Position numbers and translations under genes: made by a program | Notes under the pieces: model-generated | Told to the model about the DNA's origin: nothing | The model's input: only the letters and a program-made list of their open reading frames with translations | Databases searched by the model: none | Part shown: positions 32,601 to 41,717 of the stretch, piece by piece | Position numbering within the stretch: the stretch's first letter is position 1 | Layout: every line of letters begins with the position of its first letter | Assembly: GCA_001443495.1 (NCBI GenBank) | Contig: LDXR01000021.1 | Span: forward strand, 1-41,717 | From: a candidate division NC10 bacterium CSP1-5 | Lineage (GTDB): Bacteria > Methylomirabilota > Methylomirabilia > Methylomirabilales > CSP1-5 | Direction of reading: 5' to 3' | Length of the DNA stretch: 41,717 bases

Positions 32601-32786
32601 GTGGTCATCAAGGATCGGGGGCAGCTCACCATACCAGCTAAGCTGAGGAAAAGCTTGGGGCTGAGGGCGGGAGACCTCCTTGAGGTTGAAGTCAGGGGGG
32701 GCTACATCGTCTTGAAACCACTCGAGGTCTTGGAACGGGGGGCGGACAGGGCGGAAGAGTCCCCTGAGGAAGGACCGGCCGCGTGA
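32601..32786 (+). CDS. AbrB/SpoVT-type DNA-binding protein (61 aa)
   Basis: A short swapped-hairpin DNA-binding protein of the AbrB/MazE type: VIKDRGQLTIPAKLRK, then LGLRAGDLLEVEV and GGYIVLKP, then an acidic Pro/Glu-rich tail. Such proteins are antitoxins or transition-state regulators. The frame opens at 32448, but only the part from the GTG at 32601 shows likeness; a CTG at 32592, 8 bases after AGAGAGG, could be the true start. The stop overlaps the asparaginase start (GTGA). No toxin gene is present; autoregulation of the AbrB-asparaginase pair is likely but not shown. Confidence 0.78.
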   Translation: MVIKDRGQLTIPAKLRKSLGLRAGDLLEVEVRGGYIVLKPLEVLERGADRAEESPEEGPAA

Positions 32787-33646
32787 AGCCCGTTGTCGTG
32801 GTGCATGGTGGTGCAGGCCGTGTTCCGGAAGAGGACGAGGAGGAGCGATGGGAGGGCTGCAGGCGGGCAGCCCTCGCCGGATGGCGGCGCCTTCTCCAGG
32901 GCGGGTCAGCGTTGGATGCGGTGGAGGAGGCAGTGGCCTTTTTGGAGGATCACCCTCTGTTTAACGCCGGAAGGGGTTCCGTGCTCAATGCCGTGGGAGA
33001 GGTCGAGATGGATGCCTCGCTCATGGACGGCGGGCGCTTGCACGCGGGGGCGGTGGGCGCGGTGCGGAACCTTCGTAATCCCATTCGACTGGCCCGCCGC
33101 GTTCTCGACGACGGGAGGCATATTCTGCTGGTAGCGGAGGGGGCGGACCGGTTTGCGCGCGATATCGGGATCTCGGGCTGCTCTGGCGAGGAGCTCATCA
33201 CAGAGCGGCAGCGCATGCGATGGGAGGCGATGACAGACAGCCCCGGGACGGTCGGCGCGGTGGCGGTGGATGGGGCCGGGGGTATTGCGGCGGCCACCTC
33301 CACAGGGGGCCTCCTTCGCAAGCGGCCGGGGCGCGTGGGGGACAGCGCCTTGATCGGGGCAGGAACCTACGCTGACCACCTCTTGGGCGCGGCCTCGGTG
33401 ACGGGCCATGGCGAGGCCATTATGCGGGTGGTGTTAGCCAAGACCGCCGTCGATCTCTTGGCCGGAGACCGTCATCCTCAGGATGCGGCACGCCTCGCGA
33501 TGGCGGTCCTCGGTGAGCGAGGCCAGGGCGAGGGTGGAATCATCCTGGTTGATCACCGGGGGCGCGTGGGGCATGCCCATAACGCCCCACTGATGTCCTG
33601 CGCCTTCATGGACGAGAGTGCTGGGGTGCCGGGCCTTCTTCGGTGA
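32783..33646 (+). CDS. Isoaspartyl peptidase / plant-type L-asparaginase (Ntn hydrolase, family T2)
   Basis: A 287-residue Ntn hydrolase that should cleave itself before T156 (SPGTVGAVAVD) and then hydrolyse beta-aspartyl peptides or asparagine. Landmarks are VVVVHGGAG at the N-terminus, FNAGRGSVLNA, MDASLMDG, and TSTGGLLRKRPGRVGDSALIGAG with GHGEAIMR in the beta part. Size is usual for bacterial members. The start is a GTG overlapping the AbrB stop, which implies coupled translation. Confidence 0.92.
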   Translation: MKPVVVVHGGAGRVPEEDEEERWEGCRRAALAGWRRLLQGGSALDAVEEAVAFLEDHPLFNAGRGSVLNAVGEVEMDASLMDGGRLHAGAVGAVRNLRNPIRLARRVLDDGRHILLVAEGADRFARDIGISGCSGEELITERQRMRWEAMTDSPGTVGAVAVDGAGGIAAATSTGGLLRKRPGRVGDSALIGAGTYADHLLGAASVTGHGEAIMRVVLAKTAVDLLAGDRHPQDAARLAMAVLGERGQGEGGIILVDHRGRVGHAHNAPLMSCAFMDESAGVPGLLR

Positions 33647-33795
33647 ATTGTGGCGAGCAGCCGTGAGCGACCAGGCGCCTTTACAGCCGGAGGGCGTTGC
33701 GCTACCATGGCTTTGCGTCTTCGGGAGGGGCAGGCAAAGGAGAAGGATGGGGAGGCTCTCGTCGCCGAGAAGATCACGACGCTCCCGTGATGCGC

Positions 33796-34107
33796 TCAGG
33801 GACGCTCGATCAGAATCGCCGCCCCCTCGACCTTGATGTGGTAGCTCGGAACAGGATCGGGGGCGGGCGGGCCAATGACCTCACCGCTCTTGACATCAAA
33901 CTGGGCCCCGTGCCATGGACACGTGACCACGTCCCCGTCCAGGTCCCCCTCTGACAGGGGGCCGCCCGAGTGGGTGCAGACGTCCCCGATGGCACAGAAG
34001 GTCCCGTTGACGTTAAAGAGGGCGATCCGTTCCCCCTCCAGTTCCACCAGGATTCCCGTTCCGGCAGTGACATCCTTGGTCTCAGCTACTTTGACGAACT
34101 TGCCCAT
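33796..34107 (-). CDS. Rieske-type [2Fe-2S] ferredoxin
   Basis: A 103-residue soluble electron carrier. Cluster ligands are in CTHSGGPLSEG and CPWHGAQFD (two Cys, two His), as in dioxygenase-type Rieske ferredoxins. ATG 34107 is preferred over 34134: it gives MGKFVKVAE, the family-like start, with GGGGG upstream. There is no oxygenase nearby. It is divergent from the SDR gene. The 149 bp between the asparaginase stop and this gene's stop show no convincing gene. Confidence 0.92.
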   Translation of the reverse strand: MGKFVKVAETKDVTAGTGILVELEGERIALFNVNGTFCAIGDVCTHSGGPLSEGDLDGDVVTCPWHGAQFDVKSGEVIGPPAPDPVPSYHIKVEGAAILIERP

Positions 34108-34201
34108 ATAGACCCCCTTCGCGATGGGTGACATCGGATGGCTAGCGCTCAGCTTGCGGGGAACGGTATCAGAGAGACGGTGTAATTGACAAGAGGGTAG
34201 T

Positions 34202-34921
34202 ATGAGGCTTCAGGGAAAGGTGGCCCTGGTAACCGGCGGGAGTCAAGGGGTCGGCAGAGCGGTCGCCGCCGCCTACGCGAGGGAGGGGGCCACGGTCATC
34301 GTGACGGCGAGGCATCTCGAACGCCTCGAAGGGGCGGCGGCGGAGATCCGGAAGGGGGGAGGGAACGTCGTACCGCTTCGCGCGGATGTGGCCGATCGGC
34401 AGCAGGTGCAGCAGTTGGCTGGGGAGATCAAGAGGCGATTCGATGGATTACACGTCCTGGTGAACAACGCGTCCCTCCTCGGCCCCCGGGTGCCCATCGT
34501 GGAATACCCGGAAGAAGATTGGCAAGGAGTCATCGCCGTCAACCTGCACGGCCCGTTCTTTGTCATCAAGGCCTGCCTCCCTCTGATGATCCCGACCGGT
34601 GGAGGCTCCATTATCAATGTGAGCTCCGGAGTCGGCCGCATCGGCAAGCCTCGCTGGGGAGCCTACGCCGCATCCAAGTTTGCCCTGGAAGGGCTCACGC
34701 AGGTCCTGGCCGCTGAACTGCTGCCGTTTCATATCCGGGTCAACGCGGTCAATCCAGGCGGGACCCGCACCGGCATGCGGGCGGCCGCCTACCCCGAGGA
34801 GGACCCGCTGACCCTGCCGACCCCCGAGCAGATCACCCCGGTCTTCGTCTATCTCGCCTCCGACGAATCCCGCGACGTCACCGGCAAGTCCTTCGAGGCC
34901 CGCGATTTCATGAGCCGCTAG
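34202..34921 (+). CDS. Short-chain dehydrogenase/reductase (SDR family)
   Basis: A 239-residue classical SDR, an NAD(P)-dependent oxidoreductase. It has the cofactor motif TGGSQGVGRAV (residues 11-21), the structural NNAS, the catalytic Ser in NVSSGVG and the YAASK catalytic pair. An Arg in ARHLERLE may favour NADPH. The ATG at 34202 has AGAGGG close upstream. Substrate unknown. The convergent propeller gene ends 3 bp downstream. Confidence 0.92.
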   Translation: MRLQGKVALVTGGSQGVGRAVAAAYAREGATVIVTARHLERLEGAAAEIRKGGGNVVPLRADVADRQQVQQLAGEIKRRFDGLHVLVNNASLLGPRVPIVEYPEEDWQGVIAVNLHGPFFVIKACLPLMIPTGGGSIINVSSGVGRIGKPRWGAYAASKFALEGLTQVLAAELLPFHIRVNAVNPGGTRTGMRAAAYPEEDPLTLPTPEQITPVFVYLASDESRDVTGKSFEARDFMSR

Positions 34922-34924
34922 GCT

Positions 34925-35911
34925 CTACGGCGGAGTGGGTTGGGTGAAGATCAGGAGGAGGGTGGGCTCCAGATCGGCGTTCAAGTGAAAAATCCGGTTC
35001 CAGACGGCGTTGTTGTCATTGATGATATATAGCCGCCCCGTGGCCGCATCGAAGTGGATTCCCTCGTAATTCGCTCCCCCATCTTGCCGAAACGATTCCG
35101 GGACGTCACCTCGACCCTTCGCGCCTTCCTTGACCCGGTCGAGGTCCAGCACGCAGGCCCTGACGGCCTGATCCCCGACCTGCACCTCACACACCTTGTT
35201 GAAGTGCTCGATGAGTCCGAACGCCGTGTTCAGGACCAGGAGCCGCGTTCCGTGGGGATCACGGAAGGAGATGCCGGGGGTGCGCCCGTCCAGGGCGGGG
35301 AATGGCAGGGAACTGCAGCGGCGGTCAGAGGCGAGGCACCGGTACAGTCTCTTGGTCGGCGACCCCTTACCCTCTTCCAGCGTCAACAGGCCGCCCGAAG
35401 AGGCGGCGAGCGCCTCCAAGCCGTCGTTGGCGCTCCGGTTCCTGTCCGGGACACAGAGGACGTCCTTGACGGTGGCCCGGGGGGTGGCGCCAGTGGGATC
35501 AACGACCTCGGTGATGAGGATGGCCCGGTAGTTTTCGGAAAGCAGGAAGAAAAGACCTCCCGCATCCGCTGCGATCCCTTCGAGATCCAAACGGTTTCCC
35601 CGATGGCTCCTGCACGCCGACAGTGCCTGCCAAATAGCCGGAGAGATGTGGAGAGGGGTCTCCCGGGCGGCAGCCACTCTTTCCCGGCTTGAAAGGTCCA
35701 GCCGGTAGATGGCGGCATCGTTCTTGTCCGAGACGGTCCAGAGATACCCTGCGAACCCGGTGAGCCCGGAGGCCTCGCGGAGATACCCCCCGTCGGCAAG
35801 CCGGACCTCCCGCACCTCTTGCAGGAGGAAGTGCGGCTCACAGGCCTGTTCGGAACAGGCGAGAGCGGCGCTCCACACGCCCAGGCCGAGCAGGGGCAGC
35901 AACGAAAACAC
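34925..35911 (-). CDS. Exported phytase-like esterase / beta-propeller protein
   Basis: A 328-residue protein, exported by an N-terminal signal (MFSLLPLLGLGVWSAALAC). The mature part has the strand pattern of esterase-like phytase proteins (PF13449 type): LREASGLTGFAGYLWTVSD, LDLEGIAADAGGLFFLLSE, NYEGIHFDAATGRLYIINDN. Several Cys may form disulfides. The frame extends to 36010 (ATG overlapping the YtxH stop), but a terminator lies inside that extension, so the GTG at 35911 is preferred; it has no good ribosome site, so the start is uncertain. Substrate unknown. Confidence 0.72.
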   Translation of the reverse strand: MFSLLPLLGLGVWSAALACSEQACEPHFLLQEVREVRLADGGYLREASGLTGFAGYLWTVSDKNDAAIYRLDLSSRERVAAARETPLHISPAIWQALSACRSHRGNRLDLEGIAADAGGLFFLLSENYRAILITEVVDPTGATPRATVKDVLCVPDRNRSANDGLEALAASSGGLLTLEEGKGSPTKRLYRCLASDRRCSSLPFPALDGRTPGISFRDPHGTRLLVLNTAFGLIEHFNKVCEVQVGDQAVRACVLDLDRVKEGAKGRGDVPESFRQDGGANYEGIHFDAATGRLYIINDNNAVWNRIFHLNADLEPTLLLIFTQPTPP

Positions 35912-35945
35912 GCGCGCCGCGACAGAGCGCCAGACGGTCGGTGCG

Positions 35946-35980
35946 AAAAAACATGATGCCCGGGAAGACCCTCCCGGGCA
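35946..35980 (-). terminator. Hairpin plus U-run after ytxH
   Basis: On the minus strand a perfect 9-bp stem (TGCCCGGGA, 35980-35972 with 35965-35957, 6-nt loop) is followed after 5 nt by six T (35951-35946). It lies after the YtxH stop and would close the clpB-side operon. The gap between stem and U-run is a weakness. Confidence 0.5.
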
Positions 35981-36009
35981 CTCATGCGGGGGACGCGTCG
36001 TCCCGTCCA

Positions 36010-36303
36010 TTAGGAAGACGATGTCAGCTTTGCCCGCTCGCGCTGGAAGGCCTCCTTCCCCGCCTCGAAAGCGGACAAGACGGCCTCACGGCCCTGGTCC
36101 ACGGCATCTTCCACCCGGTCCCGGACCTCCTCGGCCACATCGAGGGCCCGCTCCTGCAGCTCATCGGTAAACCGCCGGATCCGCACCCGGGTGCGCTTTC
36201 CCGATTCCGGAGCGTAGAGCAGCGTGGCCAGCGCTCCAAAGGCACCCCCGAGCAGAAACGCGAGTAGCACGGCCGCTCCGCCAAATCCACGGTCATCGCT
36301 CAT
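36010..36303 (-). CDS. YtxH domain protein
   Basis: A 97-residue membrane-associated protein: one hydrophobic N-terminal segment (GAAVLLAFLLGGAFGALATLL is its extent) then the YtxH landmark LYAPESGKRTR and an amphipathic helix rich in Glu/Arg. YtxH proteins are linked to stress in Gram-positives, with no known activity. ATG 36303 follows AGGAGG by 9 bases; GTG 36309 is the alternative. It follows DUF948 with no real gap, and both belong to the same envelope-protein pair type. Confidence 0.82.
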   Translation of the reverse strand: MSDDRGFGGAAVLLAFLLGGAFGALATLLYAPESGKRTRVRIRRFTDELQERALDVAEEVRDRVEDAVDQGREAVLSAFEAGKEAFQRERAKLTSSS

Positions 36304-36309
36304 CGACAC

Positions 36310-36732
36310 TCACCTCCTCTTCACAAAGGTCCGCAAAAAGATCCTCCGAAGGAGAGACCAACTTCCCGTTTTGAGCCCAACCATCAAGGCCCCGAAAGAC
36401 AGGAGACGGGGATGCAGGCCGGTCCGGATGATGTCGCTCGTGTTTCGGAGCGTCTCCCCGAAACCCTCCAGGGCGTCGGCGGTGTTGCTCACCTTGTCCA
36501 TGTTCTTGAGGACGCCGGTCGAGATCTCGTTCAGGTTCCTGGCTGCCTCCCGGATCTCGCCGAGGGTCAGACGCACGTCCCCCTCCGTCGATTGAAGAAA
36601 CTGGTCGAGCCGGCTGAGTAACTGCTGAACCTGGCGCACGAGGGGGAACAGGGCGAACACCGTCACCGAGATCACGACCGCGATGAAGCTGATCGCGACG
36701 ACGATAATGATGACGGCCAGGTCCTCTCTCAT
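36310..36732 (-). CDS. DUF948 family membrane protein
   Basis: A 140-residue protein with an N-terminal membrane helix (VIIIVVAISFIAVVISVTVF) and a long helical region with methyl-accepting-protein-like heptads (EIREAARNLNEISTGVL). DUF948 proteins often neighbour YtxH genes, as here. The ATG at 36732 overlaps the CoA-transferase stop (ATGA), so its translation is coupled. Function unknown. Confidence 0.8.
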   Translation of the reverse strand: MREDLAVIIIVVAISFIAVVISVTVFALFPLVRQVQQLLSRLDQFLQSTEGDVRLTLGEIREAARNLNEISTGVLKNMDKVSNTADALEGFGETLRNTSDIIRTGLHPRLLSFGALMVGLKTGSWSLLRRIFLRTFVKRR

Positions 36733-37913
36733 GCGATGACTCCCTGCCCTGTGAGCGCCGTGATGGCCTCTCCCTCGAGCCCCAGCCACGCCTTCAGCAC
36801 CTCGGCCGTGTGCTCACCGAGCCGTGGCGCTGGGCGGTCAGCACGGCTGGGGGTCCGCGAGAGCCTGACGGGAGAGGACGGGACGCGCACGGCGCCCACC
36901 CCGGGATGGTCGATGGTGGTGATCATTCCTCGCGCCTCGACCTGCGGGTCCGCCACCACCTGATCGATGGTGTTGATGGGCCCGCACGGGATGTCCGCCT
37001 TCTCCATGATCGCCATCCATTCTCGGACCGTTCGCGTCCTGGCGATCTCGGCGATGAAGGGTTGCAGTGCTCCGTGGTTTTCGGCGCGCAGCGGGTTCGT
37101 GGCAAAGCGCCGGTCCTCGAGCAGGTCTTCACGACCGATGACTCGGCAGAAACGCTCCCAATGGGGGGTCCCCACGGCGAAGATCACGTAGCCGTCCTTG
37201 GCCTCAAAGGCCTCAAAGGGGGCGATAGACGGATGCCGCGCGCCGAGCGGTCCCGGGATCTCGCCGGTGGCCGTGTACCGGATGATCGCATTCTCGAGCA
37301 GAGCAACCTGACAATCGAGCATCCCGATGTCCACCATCTGTCCCTCGCCCGTGTGCTCCCGGGCCTGGAGCGCGGCGAGGATCCCGATCGCCGTAAACAG
37401 GCCGCCGGCCAGATCCCCGATCGCCGGACCGGTCTTCAAGGGTCTCCCCCCCGGCTCGCCCGTGATAGACATGACCCCGCCCATGCCTTGGATCACCATG
37501 TCATACGCCCCCCGCTGCCGGTAGGGCCCGGTCTGGCCAAAGCCGGAACACGCGGCATAGATCAGCTTGGGGTTGCGCGTGGCTACCATCTCGTAGCCGA
37601 GGCCGAGTCGGTCCATGGTCCCGGGACGAAAATTTTCCACCAGGACGTCGGCCCGGGCGATGAGCTCGGCGGCCAGATCGCGCCCCCGCGGATCTTTGAT
37701 ATTGAGGGCGACACTCTTTTTGCCGCGGTTCAGGCTCGTGAAATAGGTGCTCAGTCCCTTGAGGAAGGGGCCGACGCCCCGGGCCTCGTCCCCCGACGTG
37801 AGCTCCTCGATCTTCACCACCTCGGCCCCGAGATCCGCCAGGATCATGGTGCAGTACGGTCCCGCCAGGATCCGGGAGAAGTCGACGACCTTCACGCCCT
37901 CGAGCGCCTGCAT
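36729..37913 (-). CDS. Class III CoA-transferase (CaiB/BaiF family)
   Basis: A 394-residue CoA-transferase that moves CoA between carboxylic acids. The start MQALEGVKVVDFSRILAGP is typical; EVVKIEE, LNRGKKSVALN, LVENFRPGTMDRLGLGY and the catalytic Asp region GPAIGDLAGGLFTAIG are all present. ATG 37913 follows directly on the end of the clpB side. It is the first gene of the coupled run with DUF948 and YtxH. Substrate acid unknown. Confidence 0.93.
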   Translation of the reverse strand: MQALEGVKVVDFSRILAGPYCTMILADLGAEVVKIEELTSGDEARGVGPFLKGLSTYFTSLNRGKKSVALNIKDPRGRDLAAELIARADVLVENFRPGTMDRLGLGYEMVATRNPKLIYAACSGFGQTGPYRQRGAYDMVIQGMGGVMSITGEPGGRPLKTGPAIGDLAGGLFTAIGILAALQAREHTGEGQMVDIGMLDCQVALLENAIIRYTATGEIPGPLGARHPSIAPFEAFEAKDGYVIFAVGTPHWERFCRVIGREDLLEDRRFATNPLRAENHGALQPFIAEIARTRTVREWMAIMEKADIPCGPINTIDQVVADPQVEARGMITTIDHPGVGAVRVPSSPVRLSRTPSRADRPAPRLGEHTAEVLKAWLGLEGEAITALTGQGVIA

Positions 37914-37923
37914 GAGTTGTGCC

Positions 37924-37942
37924 GCTCATGGTTCAGAGTTCA

Positions 37943-37958
<16 letters not shown>
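37924..37958. repeat. Palindromic 7-bp word array (GTTCANN) at the clpB stop
   Basis: Heptamers start at 37924, 37931 and 37938 in the GTTCANN sense and at 37945 and 37952 in the complementary sense. 37931-37943 and 37945-37957 are complementary at 12 of 13 positions around a single central base. The clpB stop codon (37945-37943) lies in the centre. The word is the same as at 30888-31007. Confidence 0.85.
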
Positions 37959-40540
<2,582 letters not shown>

Positions 40541-40571
40541 GCGTTCTTTCCTCTCAACACCGGGAAAGATA

Positions 40572-40601
40572 AGGCTAGCACGCTGCGAGAGCCCTTGTCA
40601 A
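40572..40601 (-). promoter_or_regulatory. Promoter-like element for clpB
   Basis: On the minus strand TTGACA (40601-40596) is followed after 18 bp by TAGCCT (40577-40572). The -35 is perfect, the -10 matches 3/6. It lies about 30 bases before the clpB ATG. Confidence 0.4.
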
Positions 40602-40649
40602 TCGGCCCACCAGGAGCCCTCTTCGCCACCGACCCGCGGGACCGATGCG

Positions 40650-40679
40650 TTGACAACTCCTGTCTTCTCTCTCTATCAT
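40650..40679 (+). promoter_or_regulatory. Sigma-70-type promoter for the UroD-like gene
   Basis: TTGACA (40650-40655) is followed after 18 bp by TATCAT (40674-40679), matching 6/6 and 5/6 of the consensus. Transcription would start near 40686, leaving about 33 nt before the ATG at 40719. Confidence 0.6.
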
Positions 40680-40718
40680 AGGGCGGGACCAGGAGAGGCA
40701 GGGGGGGTCAGAGTCGAG

Positions 40719-41705
40719 ATGACCAAAGCAGAGCGGATCCACAGAGCGGTAGAGCGAAGACCGGTGGACCGCCCCCCCGTGAGCTTTTGGCGTCATTTTC
40801 CCCACCTCGACGAGGATCCCTTCGCCCTCGCCGAGGCGGTACTCGCCTTTCACGCCCGATACGACCTCGATTTCATCAAGGTGATGCCCACCGGCGTCTA
40901 CTGCGTCGAGGACTGGGGCTGCCGGGTCGCCTACGAGGGGGACATCGACGGCTCCCGGGTCTGTCTCGATCACGCGGTCAGGCGCCCGGGCGACTGGGCA
41001 AACCTCCGCCCCCTGGACCCCGAGGCGGGGGCGTTGGGTCGGGAGCTACAATGTCTCCGTCAGGTGGTGAAGGGGCGTTCCGATGACGCGCCGGTCCTTC
41101 AGACAGTCTTCAGCCCCCTCTCCATCGCGAAGAAGCTCGCCGGCGACGAGCGATTTCTGGCGGACCTCCGGGAAAGACCCGCACTGATCCATGGGGCTCT
41201 TGAGGTGATCACCGAGACGATGAGTCGGTATGCGGCCGCCTGCCTGCAATCGGGAGGGGATGGGATCTTTTTCGCGACCCAGGTGGCATCGTCCGGTCTC
41301 TTGACCGCCGACGAGCATCACCGCTTTGCGGAACCGTACGACCGACGGATCCTGGAGCAGGTGGCCGAGCGGAGCCCCTTTTCGGTCCTGCACGTCCACG
41401 GCCTGGACATCCCATTTGACGTGATGGCGGCCTACCCGGTTCCGGCCATTAACTGGCACGACCGGCGCACGTCGCCCTCCCTTCGTGAGGCACAGCAGCG
41501 CTATCGCGGCGCGGTCGTGGGGGGACTCAATGAGGTCGAGACCCTTCGGGACGGGCCCGAGGCGGCCGTGCGGGTTCAGGTGAAGGATGCCGTGGCGCAG
41601 ACGGGAGGTCTCGGGCATATCCTGGCCCCGGGATGTGTCGTTCCTCTGGACGTTCCCGAGACCTCTCTCGAGGCGGTCCGAGCCGCAGTCGAGGACCTGC
41701 AATGA
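40719..41705 (+). CDS. Uroporphyrinogen decarboxylase superfamily protein (UroD/MtaA-like)
   Basis: A 328-residue TIM-barrel protein of the UroD/cobalamin-methyltransferase superfamily, which includes heme-pathway decarboxylases and methyl-cobamide methyltransferases. It begins MTKAERIHRAVERRPVDRPPVSFW. In place of the HxC...C zinc motif of MtaA/MtbA it reads LHVHG and later APGCVVP, thus HxH...C. The lack of the N-terminal features of true HemE argues for a methyltransferase-like or unknown role. ATG 40719 is chosen over 40539. It is complete, ending 12 bases before the window end. Confidence 0.82.
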   Translation: MTKAERIHRAVERRPVDRPPVSFWRHFPHLDEDPFALAEAVLAFHARYDLDFIKVMPTGVYCVEDWGCRVAYEGDIDGSRVCLDHAVRRPGDWANLRPLDPEAGALGRELQCLRQVVKGRSDDAPVLQTVFSPLSIAKKLAGDERFLADLRERPALIHGALEVITETMSRYAAACLQSGGDGIFFATQVASSGLLTADEHHRFAEPYDRRILEQVAERSPFSVLHVHGLDIPFDVMAAYPVPAINWHDRRTSPSLREAQQRYRGAVVGGLNEVETLRDGPEAAVRVQVKDAVAQTGGLGHILAPGCVVPLDVPETSLEAVRAAVEDLQ

Positions 41706-41717
41706 CCGGCCATTCGG

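Noticed and set aside
32601-32786. Toxin-antitoxin module
   Set aside because: The AbrB-like protein would fit as antitoxin, but the coupled gene is a clear asparaginase-type Ntn hydrolase.
33706-33789. 27-codon frame between asparaginase and Rieske genes
   Set aside because: No ribosome site and no likeness to any known peptide; not supported as a gene.

Overview
The window is a high-GC, densely coded bacterial chromosome segment with about 39 protein genes on both strands, many overlapping by 1-4 bases. There is no rRNA, tRNA, CRISPR, phage or insertion sequence that I can see. The gene mix fits a Gram-negative soil or subsurface lineage: Tat-exported ABC binding protein, peptide ABC ATPases, class III CoA-transferase, PQQ sugar dehydrogenase, MEMO and YhcC radical SAM proteins, DRG-like GTPase. 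I would guess the Methylomirabilota/NC10-Rokubacteria group; this is inference from gene style only.

Layout. 1-1774 (-): ABC importer (binding protein, then the start of its ATPase, cut by the window edge). 2049-4123 (+): peptide-type ATPases DppD/DppF without permeases. 4303-5957 (+): NSS amino-acid symporter plus a 32-residue MetS-like subunit. 6051-8548 (+): two coupled exported proteins of unknown function. 8568-13893: GT39-type glycosyltransferase (-), methyltransferase (+) abutting a thioesterase remnant, zinc-ribbon membrane protein, PQQ sugar dehydrogenase and a small hypothetical (all -). 14165-16525 (+): DoxX-like membrane protein and threonine synthase. 16543-18722 (-): YhcC radical SAM and MEMO protein. 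18842-27762 (+): mnmG, DRG-like GTPase, TenA, Nudix, ThDP decarboxylase, Cys-motif hypothetical, metallo-beta-lactamase-fold protein, zinc-ribbon membrane protein. 27799-36010: M23 peptidase, small exported protein, endonuclease IV, TIGR02757 protein, JAMM protein, AbrB regulator plus asparaginase, Rieske ferredoxin, SDR, phytase-like propeller protein. 36010-40540 (-): YtxH, DUF948, CoA-transferase, ClpB. 40719-41705 (+): UroD-superfamily protein.

How genes work together. The clearest functional groups are the NSS transporter with its small subunit, TenA/Nudix/ThDP-enzyme (a thiamine theme), YhcC/MEMO, AbrB/asparaginase, and the translationally coupled CoA-transferase/DUF948/YtxH run.

The most unusual signal is not a gene. 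Several gene borders carry short arrays of degenerate 7-bp (in one case 8-bp) words. At several loci the word array is followed by an array of the reverse-complement word, so that the two could fold as a hairpin or cruciform. The word differs between loci but recurs at some (GTTCANN at two loci, GCNGTCA/GCTGACN at two or three). The arrays run into coding sequence and supply the last codons of mnmG, threonine synthase, the TIGR02757 gene and clpB, and possibly start codons of nfo. They resemble in form the short tandemly repeated heptanucleotides described in cyanobacteria, but I know of no description of this paired-arm form; that has not been searched.
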